Shown here: positions 39,692 through 46,642 of the stretch, in pieces | Layout of the letters: every line of letters starts with the position of its first letter | Position numbering within the stretch: position 1 is the first letter of the stretch | Source of the DNA: CAZMCC01 sp964564695 | Lineage (GTDB): Bacteria; Planctomycetota; Phycisphaerae; Phycisphaerales; UBA1924 | Length of the DNA stretch: 46,687 nt | Assembly (NCBI GenBank): GCA_964564695.1 | Contig: CAZMCC010000016.1 | Coordinates: 1-46,687, forward strand | Reading direction: 5' to 3' | Notes under the pieces: model-generated | The model's input: the letters and a program-made list of their open reading frames with translations, nothing else | Databases searched by the model: none | Told to the model about the DNA's origin: nothing | Translations under genes and position numbers: made by a program

Positions 39692-40503
39692 ACGCGTTCC
39701 CGTCGACGCCGATCCCCATCGTCCGTTTCGAGCGGATCGACTCGACGAGCCTGTACGCACGCCGGCTGGTCGAGTCGCCAACACCTCCGACTTCGCCGAT
39801 GCTGCTCATCGCCGACGAGCAGACCGGCGGCGTCGGGCGCTTTCTCCGTCCCTGGGCGAGCCCGCGCGGCGGGCTCTGGTGCACGCTCGTGTTCCCGCTC
39901 GCGACGTCGGCCGCCCCGGCGGCGGCTCTCGAGGGGCTGGGCCTCAAGATCGGGGTCGCGTGCCTGCACACGGTGATGGGGGCCGTGGCCGATGCGGACG
40001 GGGGGGGTGGGGGCGTGCCGGAGCCCCCCCACCACATCGACGTCCGGCTCAAGTGGCCCAACGACGTGCTCATCAACGGGCGGAAGGTGCTGGGGGTGCT
40101 GAGCGAGATTGTGCACACCGCGGCCAGCTCGCGGGCGTATGCGCTCGTCGGCGTGGGGATCAACGCGAATCTCGATGAGGCGGACCTGCCGCCGATGCTC
40201 CGCGAGTCGGCGACGACGCTGCGGGCGGTGCTGGGGCGCGACACGGATCTTGCGGCGCTTGCCGACGAGCTTGCCCGCCGACTCTCCGGCACCCTTGCCG
40301 GCTCCGGCGTTCGGGGCCTCGACGGCGCGACGCTGGCCGCCGCCCGCAAGCACCTCGCCCGGATCGGCGAGCAGGTGCACGTGACGCTGCCCGACCGCAC
40401 CACGGTGTCGGGGACGCTCACCGGGCTCAACGACGAGGGGAGGCCGATCCTGAGCACGCCGGGGGGGACGGTGGTGCTGCCGCCGGGGGCGGATCTGCTC
40501 TAG
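39688..40503 (+). CDS. birA: Biotin-[acetyl-CoA-carboxylase] ligase (BirA, catalytic form)
   Basis: It activates biotin with ATP and attaches it to the biotin carboxyl carrier protein. The 271-residue product has no N-terminal DNA-binding domain, so it is the monofunctional (group I) type. The key block KWPNDVLINGRKVLGVLSEI is intact, as are FERIDSTSLYARRLV and the C-terminal SH3-like end (VSGTLTGLNDEGRPILSTPG). The biotin-AMP loop, usually GRGRRGR, reads TGGVGRFLRPW: two of its Arg are replaced. A Gly-rich insert from a G tract (DADGGGGGVPEPPHH) sits before the catalytic Lys. The GTG overlaps the cstA stop. Confidence 0.9.
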   Translation: MNAFPSTPIPIVRFERIDSTSLYARRLVESPTPPTSPMLLIADEQTGGVGRFLRPWASPRGGLWCTLVFPLATSAAPAAALEGLGLKIGVACLHTVMGAVADADGGGGGVPEPPHHIDVRLKWPNDVLINGRKVLGVLSEIVHTAASSRAYALVGVGINANLDEADLPPMLRESATTLRAVLGRDTDLAALADELARRLSGTLAGSGVRGLDGATLAAARKHLARIGEQVHVTLPDRTTVSGTLTGLNDEGRPILSTPGGTVVLPPGADLL

Positions 40504-40563
40504 TCCGAGTGTGCACCCGCAAAAACGCAAAAAGGACCCAAGCGAGGACCCGTTTGTGCCAAG

Positions 40564-40636
40564 TGGAGCGGAGGAGAGTCGAACTCCCGACCTCGTCATT
40601 GCGAACGACGCGCTCTACCAACTGAGCTACCGCCCC
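40564..40636 (-). tRNA. tRNA-Ala (anticodon CGC)
   Basis: On the reverse strand, 73 bases fold into a full cloverleaf. The acceptor is GGGGCGG/CCGCTCC with the G3-U70 pair that defines alanine identity. The D arm is GCTC/GAGC, the anticodon arm CGTCG-TTCGCAA-TGACG, the variable loop AGGTC, and the T arm GGGAG-TTCGACT-CTCCT. The discriminator is A. CCA is not encoded. The anticodon CGC reads GCG, a heavily used Ala codon in this GC-rich genome. Confidence 0.97.
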
Positions 40637-40780
40637 GTCACCGCGACACAGCCTTCCCGCGGCAGGGGCGGACTATAGCGACGATCCCCGGCCCCGTGAA
40701 GTCGGCGGCACTCCCGGCAGGGGCGGCGGCCGGTCGACGTGAACTCCGAACCCCGTGAACCCCTGGCGCGTATGGGGTAC

Positions 40781-40802
40781 TATTGAAACAGCGTTCTCAA
40801 TA
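40781..40802. promoter_or_regulatory. Probable Zur/Fur-family operator upstream of znuA
   Basis: A 22-base imperfect palindrome, left half TATTGAAACAG and right half CGTTCTCAATA (8 of 11 positions symmetrical). It stands out as A/T-rich in a GC-rich region 66 bases before the znuA start. TTGAGAA/TTCTCAA-type dyads are typical of Fur-family operators, and zinc uptake operons are classically repressed by Zur. The match is by position and symmetry; no zur gene is in the window. Confidence 0.6.
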
Positions 40803-40867
40803 AGCGGACGGGCGTGTCTTGGCCGGCCACCGCGAGGACGCCCCGGCCGACGCCGCGGAGGTGACCC

Positions 40868-41956
40868 GTGCACGCACGCCTCAGCGCACACCGATGGATG
40901 ATCGTGATCGCCCTTGCGGGCGTGCTCGCGCTTGTTTGTTGCGACGCGGGTGCTGACCGGCCGCAGGTGTCGGATTCCGGGGCGGCGCCGGTTCGGGCGG
41001 TCGTGAGCATTCCGCCGCTGAAGGCGCTGGTTGAGCCGTTCGTGGCCGCGTTGGCCGATGTGAACGACGGGGCGTCGGGCACGGTCGAGATCCTCATTCC
41101 GCCCGGGGTGAGCGAGCACGGGTACGAGATTCCGCCGACGCGACTGGCCGCCCTCGCGAAGGCGGATGTTGTTGTGTATGTCGGGCTGGGTTTGGAGCCG
41201 CAGGTCGAAGACTTTCTGAAGGACCATCCGAGCCCGACGCGCCGCGTCGTTGAGTTCGCGAAGATGGCGGGTGTAGAGGCGAACGACGACCACGACCACC
41301 ACGAGCACGCGCATGACGATCACGATCACCCCCACGACCACGACCACGACCACGACCACGCGCACGGGCGCGACGGGCAGGACCCGCACCTGTGGCTCGA
41401 CCCGGTCCTCGTGATGAAGCTCGTGCCGGCGATCCGGCAGGCGGTGGAGCAGGCCGCGATCGCACGGGCGCCCAAGGGCACTCCTCGTCTCGCCCTTATC
41501 AAAGGCCGGCTTGACGTGGCCGAGAAGGCCCTGCTTGAGCGTGTGCGGGCCGTCGACGAAGAGCACCGCACGCGGCTCGCGGGGCACCAGGGTGGGGGGG
41601 GGCGGGCGGTTGTCGTCGCGCACGACGCGTGGGGGCTGCTCGCGGCCCGCTACGGGTTTGAGACCGTGGCCATCAAGGGGATGCTCGCGACCGAGCCGAC
41701 GCCGCAGTCGATCAAGGCGGCGGTGGAGGCGATCAGGGTCCGAGGGGCGACGGTTGTGTTTACTGAGCCGCAGCTCGCGCAGGCGACGAGCCAGCGAGTC
41801 GCGGACGCGGCGGGGGCCAAGCTCATGGAACTCGACCCGCTGGGCTCGGGGGACTGGTTCAGCACGATGCGGGCGAATCTTGACAACATCGTCGCGGCAC
41901 TCGATGCTCATAGACCCGCCACCACCCCCACGCCGCCGGCGCCCGCAAACCGATAA
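40868..41956 (+). CDS. znuA: Zinc ABC transporter substrate-binding protein ZnuA
   Basis: The periplasmic zinc-capturing protein. The 362-residue product has a signal peptide (about 9-25, ending in a Cys pair, LVCCDAG, so it may be a lipoprotein). Family blocks are VSIPPLKALVEPFV, PGVSEHGYEIPPTRLAALAK (zinc-binding His), DPHLWLDPVLV, VVVAHDAWGLLAARYGFE and the final ELDPLGSGDWFSTMRANLDN. The His/Asp-rich loop (about 138-165; HDHDHDHDHAHGRDG) is long, as usual for ZnuA. The GTG start at 40868 has GGAGGTG five bases upstream. It heads the znuACB operon behind a probable Zur operator. A poly-Gly insert (HQGGGGRAV) comes from a G tract. Confidence 0.95.
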   Translation: MHARLSAHRWMIVIALAGVLALVCCDAGADRPQVSDSGAAPVRAVVSIPPLKALVEPFVAALADVNDGASGTVEILIPPGVSEHGYEIPPTRLAALAKADVVVYVGLGLEPQVEDFLKDHPSPTRRVVEFAKMAGVEANDDHDHHEHAHDDHDHPHDHDHDHDHAHGRDGQDPHLWLDPVLVMKLVPAIRQAVEQAAIARAPKGTPRLALIKGRLDVAEKALLERVRAVDEEHRTRLAGHQGGGGRAVVVAHDAWGLLAARYGFETVAIKGMLATEPTPQSIKAAVEAIRVRGATVVFTEPQLAQATSQRVADAAGAKLMELDPLGSGDWFSTMRANLDNIVAALDAHRPATTPTPPAPANR

Positions 41957-41973
41957 GACACTCCAACCACGTC

Positions 41974-42939
41974 ATGCCCGCACCCGCCCCATCCGGTTCC
42001 ACGATTGCGACTGTGCCTTCGGCGCACGCCGCGGTTGAGTTCCGTGGCGTCGGGTTCAGCTACCCCGACAACCCCAAGCCCGCGCTCGAGGCGATCTCGC
42101 TGCGCGTCGAGCCCGGCGAGCGGCTCGGCATCCTGGGGCCCAACGGCGGCGGCAAGTCGACCCTCCTCAAGATCGCCCTTGGGCTGCTCCGTGGATACCG
42201 GGGCGAGGTGCGCGTCTTTGGCGAAGACCCCGACCGCGCGCGGCGCGACGGGCTGGTGGGGTATGTGCCGCAGCATCAGGACATCGAGCGGGCGTTCCCG
42301 ATCAGCGTGCGTCAGGCGGTCACGCTCGGGGCGGCGTGGCGGACGGCCCCGTGGCGGGGCGTGCCACGCGAGGCCCGCGAGCGGGTCGCTCACATGCTCG
42401 CCCTCGTGGGGGCCGAGTCGTTCGCCGATCGGCCGGTGGGGAAGCTCTCGGGCGGGCAGCTGCAGCGGGCGATGATCGCCCGGGCCCTGGCGGCACGCCC
42501 GCGGATTCTCGTGCTCGACGAGCCGACGGTGGGGATCGACGCGGCGGGGCAGCGGATGTTCGCCGAACTGCTCGAGCGCGTGCACGCGGAGCTCAAGATC
42601 ACCATCCTCATCGTGTCGCACGATCTTCGGGCGATTGTCGCGGGCTGTGATCGCGTCGCGTGCCTCGCGCGGCGGCTGCACTCGCACACGGCCCCCGCGG
42701 GTTTGACGCCGCAGATCCTGGCGGAGGTGTTCAGCCACGACGTGGCCGGCTGGGGCGGGCTCGTCGGGAACGTGCATCTGCACGCGCACCGCGAGGACGA
42801 GTGCCCGACGCCGACCAGCCCATCGCTGCATGTGCACGGACCCTCGTGTTCGCACTCGCACGATCACCCCCCCCACTCGCACTCCCATCCCCACCCCCCC
42901 CACCCCCCTCACGAGGAGCCGCCGCGTGCAGACGCTTGA
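41974..42939 (+). CDS. znuC: Zinc ABC transporter ATP-binding protein ZnuC with His-rich tail
   Basis: The cytosolic ATPase of the zinc importer. The 321-residue product has Walker A GPNGGGKST (about 53-61), Q loop VPQHQDIERAFPISVRQAV, signature KLSGGQLQRAMIARAL, Walker B ILVLDEPTVGID with the catalytic Glu intact, and H loop VSHD. The last ~50 residues are a His/Pro-rich tail (HSHDHPPHSHSHPHPPHPPH), coded in part by C tracts. It could bind zinc in the cytosol; this is unusual for a ZnuC, which is normally ~250 residues. It begins 17 bases after znuA and overlaps znuB by 14 bases. Confidence 0.93.
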   Translation: MPAPAPSGSTIATVPSAHAAVEFRGVGFSYPDNPKPALEAISLRVEPGERLGILGPNGGGKSTLLKIALGLLRGYRGEVRVFGEDPDRARRDGLVGYVPQHQDIERAFPISVRQAVTLGAAWRTAPWRGVPREARERVAHMLALVGAESFADRPVGKLSGGQLQRAMIARALAARPRILVLDEPTVGIDAAGQRMFAELLERVHAELKITILIVSHDLRAIVAGCDRVACLARRLHSHTAPAGLTPQILAEVFSHDVAGWGGLVGNVHLHAHREDECPTPTSPSLHVHGPSCSHSHDHPPHSHSHPHPPHPPHEEPPRADA

Positions 42940-43825
42940 GTTCCTTCGTGACCCGGACCTTCGTGCGATCTATCTGCCAGCCATCCTCGGCGGGCTGGCG
43001 GTCGTGCTCATGTGCGGGCTGCTCTCGGTGTTCGTGGTGCTCAAGCGGCTGAGCTTTGTCGGCCAGGGCGTGAGCCACTCGGCGTTCGGCGGGCTCGGCG
43101 TGGCGGCCGTGATCGCGGCGCTGGTGCCGGGTGCGTCGGGGGCGGGCACGGACTTCGTGATCGTGGTGGTGTTCTGCATCGGGGCTGCCCTGGGCATGGC
43201 CGCGCTCAGCGATCGGCGGTCGCTGCACGCCGACACGGCGATCGGGATCGTGCTCGTCGGGGCGATGGCGCTGGGGGCGCTGTTGGTTGAGTTCGCACGC
43301 GGCATGGCGCTGCGGTCGGGGTCAGGGGCGCGGATCCAGTCGTGGGAGTCGATCCTGTTCGGGTCGATCAGCGCGATCGGGCCAACCGACGCGGCCCTCG
43401 CGTGGGGGATTGCGCTGCTCGTCGCGATCGTGGTTTTTGCCGTGCGACGCCCGCTGCTCTTCTGGGCCTTTGACGAGACTTCCGCTCCCGCGTTCGGCGT
43501 GCCGGGGCAGGCGATGCGGCTCTTGCTCATGGTCCTGCTCGCGGTCGCCGTCGTCACGGCCATGAAGCTCGCCGGCGTGGTTCTCGCCACGGCCCTGCTG
43601 GTGCTGCCCGCGGCGGCGGCCCTGCGGCTGAGCGATCGCCTGTGGACCGTGATCGTCCTCTCGCTCGCGGCGGCGGTCGTCAGCCTGCTCGCGGGGCTGG
43701 TCATTCACTTCGAGCTCAACTGGCAGCCGGGGCCGAGCATCGTGCTGGTGGCGACGGGGCTGTTTGCGGGGGCGTGGGTGCCGTCGGGGATGAAGAAGTG
43801 GCAGAGTGGCGAAGTGGCAAAGTGA
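42926..43825 (+). CDS. znuB: Zinc ABC transporter permease ZnuB
   Basis: The membrane permease of the zinc importer. The 299-residue product has eight to nine helices and the family stretches IYLPAILGGLAVVLMCGLLS, VVLKRLSFVGQGVSHSAFGG, GSGARIQSWESILFGSISAI and AMKLAGVVLATALLVLPAAA. The start is GTG 42926 with GAGGAG seven bases upstream, within the znuC end. Its final residues (KKWQSGEVAK) are encoded by the octamer repeat array at 43796, so the C-terminus is made from repeat sequence. Confidence 0.94.
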   Translation: MQTLEFLRDPDLRAIYLPAILGGLAVVLMCGLLSVFVVLKRLSFVGQGVSHSAFGGLGVAAVIAALVPGASGAGTDFVIVVVFCIGAALGMAALSDRRSLHADTAIGIVLVGAMALGALLVEFARGMALRSGSGARIQSWESILFGSISAIGPTDAALAWGIALLVAIVVFAVRRPLLFWAFDETSAPAFGVPGQAMRLLLMVLLAVAVVTAMKLAGVVLATALLVLPAAAALRLSDRLWTVIVLSLAAAVVSLLAGLVIHFELNWQPGPSIVLVATGLFAGAWVPSGMKKWQSGEVAK

Positions 43826-43901
43826 CGAAGTGGGCGCCGCCCGCACTCACTTTGCCACTTTGCCACTTTGCCACTTTGCCACTTCGCCACTTCGCCACTT
43901 C
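43796..43901. repeat. Inverted octamer repeat array at the end of znuB
   Basis: The left arm (43796-43832) has about 4.5 degenerate copies of AAGTGGCA/AAGTGACG/GAGTGGCG. The right arm (43848-43901) has 6.75 copies of the complementary octamer CACTTTGC (four) and CACTTCGC (two and a part). A GC spacer separates them, so the RNA could form a long hairpin. The left arm overlaps the last 10 znuB codons. The array lies just downstream of the zinc operon and ahead of a small gene. Confidence 0.85.
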
Positions 43902-43915
43902 TACCGTTACCAACC

Positions 43916-44110
43916 ATGGCCAAGATCAAAGCTGAAAACCTGCTCGCCGAGCTGCTCCGCATCCGCAAGGACCTGGGCGAGGATAAGAGCGATATCGAGT
44001 GGCTCGCGATCCACCACGCGTTCGTGTTCATCTCGTACAAGATGAGCGAATTCCAGACATATGTGGCCGAGGCGGGCGAGCGGGGGGAGTTTGACGAGTA
44101 CGAGCCGTGA
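43916..44110 (+). CDS. Small acidic cytosolic protein, unknown function
   Basis: A 64-residue product beginning MAKIKAENLLAELLRIRKDL, mostly alpha-helical, with an amphipathic first half (LLAELLRIRK) and an acidic end (GEFDEYEP). There is no signal or membrane segment. I do not recognise the family. ATG 43916 lies 14 bases after the octamer array. The reading frame, ATG position and helix-like pattern support it as a real small gene, but there is no clear ribosome-binding site. Confidence 0.5.
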   Translation: MAKIKAENLLAELLRIRKDLGEDKSDIEWLAIHHAFVFISYKMSEFQTYVAEAGERGEFDEYEP

Positions 44111-44167
44111 GCCGCGCGCCACGAGCGATCTGAACGCACCGGGCGCACACACGATCTCGGAGGCCGC

Positions 44168-44401
44168 ATGAACGACGTGCCGATGTACCTCGGATGGGCC
44201 GGGATGGTCTTGCTGCTGACCGGGTACGCCCTCGACAAGAGGGCCAGGCCGACCCCGCTCTTTCTGCTGAACTTTGGCGGCGCCGTGCTGATCTGCGTGT
44301 ACTGCTACGCCGGCGAGGCCTGGCCACCGTTTGTGCTCAACGTCTTTTGGGCCGGTGTCGCCGTGTGCAAGCGGTTCTGGAAGCGGCCGACGCCCGCCTA
44401 G
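44168..44401 (+). CDS. Small membrane protein (CBU_0592-like)
   Basis: A 77-residue integral membrane protein with three hydrophobic segments (about 7-22, 30-47 and 54-68). The arrangement is LGWAGMVLLLTGYAL, then PLFLLNFGGAVLICVYCYAG, then WPPFVLNVFWAGVAV. The pattern L-G-W-x-G-x-x-L-x-L and the W-P-x-x-x-L-N-x-x-W ending resemble the CBU_0592-like family of tiny membrane proteins. Function is unknown. GGAGG lies six bases before the ATG. It may share a transcript with the preceding small gene and with nrdR. Confidence 0.65.
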   Translation: MNDVPMYLGWAGMVLLLTGYALDKRARPTPLFLLNFGGAVLICVYCYAGEAWPPFVLNVFWAGVAVCKRFWKRPTPA

Positions 44402-44502
44402 CACCGCCGTGTCATTTTCCGCCTTGACCCGGCCCCCCGGAGTCGTCACCATACCCGGCCCCTCCGGACCCGCTTGGGCCCAAGGGCTTGGGGATCTCCC
44501 GC

Positions 44503-45030
44503 GTGATCTGCCCTTTCTGCTCCGCCAACGACGACAAGGTGATCGACAGCCGCGCCTCGGACGCGGGCAAGATCATCCGTCGCCGGCGTGAGTGCCTCGC
44601 GTGCACCAAGCGGTTCACCACCTATGAGCGGGTGGAAGAGACCACCCGGTTGATGGTGATCAAGCGGGACGGGTCGCGGGTGCCGTTCAACCGGGCGAAC
44701 GTCCTCAAGGGCGTGCAGGCCGCGTGCGGGAAGCGCCCGATTGCCGAGGAAGCGAAAGAACGGCTCGCGACGGAGGTTGAAGAAGAGATCGTGAAGGAGT
44801 TCGATCGCGAAGTGCCCAGCGGCACGATCGGCGAGCGCGTCGCGGCCCACCTCAAGGACCTCGATGAAATCGCCTACGTCCGCTTCGCGAGCGAATACCA
44901 TCAGTTCCGCGACGCCCGTGAGCTCATGGAAGAGCTGCGTCGCCTGAACGAACGGACGAAAGACGTCAAGGACCAGCAGCGCCTGTTCGGCACCACACAG
45001 GGCACTGCGGGCGGAGGCGAACAGCGATGA
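44503..45030 (+). CDS. nrdR: Transcriptional repressor NrdR
   Basis: NrdR represses ribonucleotide reductase genes by sensing ATP/dATP. From GTG 44503 the 175-residue product begins MICPFCSANDDKVIDSRASD, exactly the family start. A zinc ribbon (CPFC ... CLAC, about 3-34) with RRRRECLACTKRFTTYERVE precedes an ATP-cone domain (about 49-139; MVIKRDGSRVPFNRANVLKG, then ACGKRPIAEE). A TTG at 44488 would add five residues absent from relatives. A C-terminal tail of ~25 residues is extra. The stop overlaps the following gene (ATGA). Confidence 0.94.
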   Translation: MICPFCSANDDKVIDSRASDAGKIIRRRRECLACTKRFTTYERVEETTRLMVIKRDGSRVPFNRANVLKGVQAACGKRPIAEEAKERLATEVEEEIVKEFDREVPSGTIGERVAAHLKDLDEIAYVRFASEYHQFRDARELMEELRRLNERTKDVKDQQRLFGTTQGTAGGGEQR

Positions 45031-45533
45031 CTCTGTGTGCACAAATTCTCCTGGGATCGATGGCGGCGATCGGCGCCCTGAGCCTCGCGGCCTGCAAGAA
45101 CGACAACGAGCCGGTGACGCCCGACTCCGCGCTCACGAGCGAGCCCGAGCCCGCCGACCTTGAGCCGGTCGACCCGTCGCTCCAGCCGCACGCGGCCACG
45201 ACCCCCCCACCCCCCACACCCCCGGCTGTGGCGGTCGTTGAGCCCGCCCCGCGCGAGCTCGACCCGCAGACCGATCCGGAAGAGGTGGACGGCTGGCGTC
45301 CGCAGTGGTGGATCGAGGACCCGATGAAGACGCAGCAGCACGCGGTGGCGTGCAGCTTCGCGACCGACGCCGAGCTGGCGAAGGCGCGGGCGACGGCCGT
45401 GGACTCGGCCCGGGGGAAGCTGGCGCAGTTCCTCGCACGCAACCCGGGCGTGACGGAGATGAAGACCGACGCGGTGCGTCTGCCCACCGGGCAGTACCGG
45501 GCGTTCGTGCTGATTCAGACGCCGCTCAAGTAA
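45027..45533 (+). CDS. Lipoprotein, unknown function
   Basis: A 168-residue protein with a signal segment (QILLGSMAAIGALSLAAC) ending in a good lipobox (LAAC, lipidated Cys about residue 23). A Pro/Glu-rich linker follows (about 28-85), including a C-tract-derived PPPPTPP. The C-terminal domain (about 90-168) has a conserved look: VDGWRPQWWIEDPMKTQQHA, then AKARATAVDSARGKLAQFLA and GQYRAFVLIQTPLK. This resembles the LPP20-type fold of small outer-membrane lipoproteins, which is a weak match. It is coupled to nrdR. Confidence 0.65.
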   Translation: MTLCAQILLGSMAAIGALSLAACKNDNEPVTPDSALTSEPEPADLEPVDPSLQPHAATTPPPPTPPAVAVVEPAPRELDPQTDPEEVDGWRPQWWIEDPMKTQQHAVACSFATDAELAKARATAVDSARGKLAQFLARNPGVTEMKTDAVRLPTGQYRAFVLIQTPLK

Positions 45534-45596
45534 TCGTTGACACTCCAACCCCCACAGGCACCTCTCCACTACCTCCCTCACGCCCCCCCCCAAGCC

Positions 45597-46361
45597 ATGG
45601 TCAAGAAATTCTTTGCCACCGCCGCCGACGCCTTCGCCGATCTTCGCGGCTCGGGCGTGCTCGCGGACAACATCACGGTCATGGTGGGCGGGTTCGGGCT
45701 CTGCGGAATCCCGGAGCATCTCATCGCGGCCCTGCGCGACTCGGGGTGCAAGGGCCTCACCTGCATCAGCAACAACGCGGGCGTCGACGACTTCGGGCTG
45801 GGACTGCTCCTGCAGACGCGCCAGATCAAGAAGATGATCTCGTCATACGTGGGTGAGAACGCGACGTTCGAGCAGCAGTTCCTCAACGGCTCGCTCGAAG
45901 TGGAGTTCAATCCCCAGGGCACGCTCGCCGAGCGCATCCGCGCCGGCGGGGCCGGCATCCCCGCGTTCTTTACCGCAACCGGCGTGGGCACCCCCGTCGC
46001 CGACGGGAAGGAAGTCCGGTCGTTCGTCCGGCCCAGCGACGACACGCGGAGCCACAACCGCGGGAGCGCCGCGGTCGGCTCGGCGCGCGATTACGTGATG
46101 GAGACCGGCCTCTTCGCCGATCTGGCTCTCGTCAAGGCCCACACGGCCGACGAGTTCGGCAACCTCGTGTACCGCAAGACGGCCCGCAATTTCAACCCGA
46201 TGATGGCGACGGCCGCGAAGTACGTGATCGCGGAGGTCGAGGAGATCGTGCCGCTGGGTTCGATCGACGCGGACCGGATTCACACGCCGGGGAGCTACAT
46301 CAACCGGGTGGTGAAGGCGACGCCGCAGAAGAGGATTGAGCAGAGGACGGTCAGGAAGTAG
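45597..46361 (+). CDS. scoA: 3-oxoacid CoA-transferase subunit A
   Basis: Subunit A of succinyl-CoA:3-ketoacid CoA-transferase or acetate CoA-transferase, which moves CoA between acids during ketone-body and butyrate metabolism. The 254-residue product has the CoA-binding GGFGLCGIPEHLIAALRDSG (about 24-43). It also has TCISNNAGVDDFGLGLLLQT, VEFNPQGTLAERIRAGGAGI and a final EVEEIVPLGSIDADRIHTPG. It is a complete subunit. The partner B subunit, which carries the catalytic Glu, is normally adjacent, but the remaining 326 bases hold only repeats, so it must lie further on. Short C tracts precede the ATG; no good ribosome-binding site is seen. Confidence 0.9.
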   Translation: MVKKFFATAADAFADLRGSGVLADNITVMVGGFGLCGIPEHLIAALRDSGCKGLTCISNNAGVDDFGLGLLLQTRQIKKMISSYVGENATFEQQFLNGSLEVEFNPQGTLAERIRAGGAGIPAFFTATGVGTPVADGKEVRSFVRPSDDTRSHNRGSAAVGSARDYVMETGLFADLALVKAHTADEFGNLVYRKTARNFNPMMATAAKYVIAEVEEIVPLGSIDADRIHTPGSYINRVVKATPQKRIEQRTVRK

Positions 46362-46374
46362 CAAACTCGCTCTT

Positions 46375-46642
46375 CGCCCCGGTGGGGCGCGGGAATGTAG
46401 CCACGAGTGGAGCGCAGTCCGCCCAAGGCGGACGCAGCGGAACTCGTGGAAGGCCGGCCAAATCAACCCTGTCTCTCATTGAGTCTCGCCCCGGCAGGGG
46501 CGAGGGGTTCACTGGGTGAACGCTGCACGGACGTCCCTTCGCCCCGCCGGGGCGAAAAACCAATCTGAATGAGAGAGGTAGGCGTCGCTTTCCACGGGTT
46601 GCGCTCCGTCCGCCTGGCGGCGGACTGCGCTCCACCCGATGG
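46375..46642. repeat. Composite palindromic repeat cluster
   Basis: Two long palindromes with shared sequence face each other: 46401-46449 (arms CCACGAGT/ACTCGTGG around TCCGCC/GGCGGA) and 46592-46642 (arms CCACGGGTTGCGCTCC/GTGCGCTCCACCCG-like around GTCCGCC/GGCGGAC). Between and beside them are three short hairpins of the type CGCCCCGG...GGGGCG (46375-46389, 46487-46502 and 46538-46556), and an inverted CTCTCATT/AATGAGAG pair. No gene is seen in this 326-base end of the window. It appears to be an intergenic mosaic of small inverted repeats, distinct from the GGGTGC family. Confidence 0.7.

Noticed and set aside
43796..43901. CRISPR array
   Set aside because: Repeats are contiguous octamers without spacers, and no cas genes are present.
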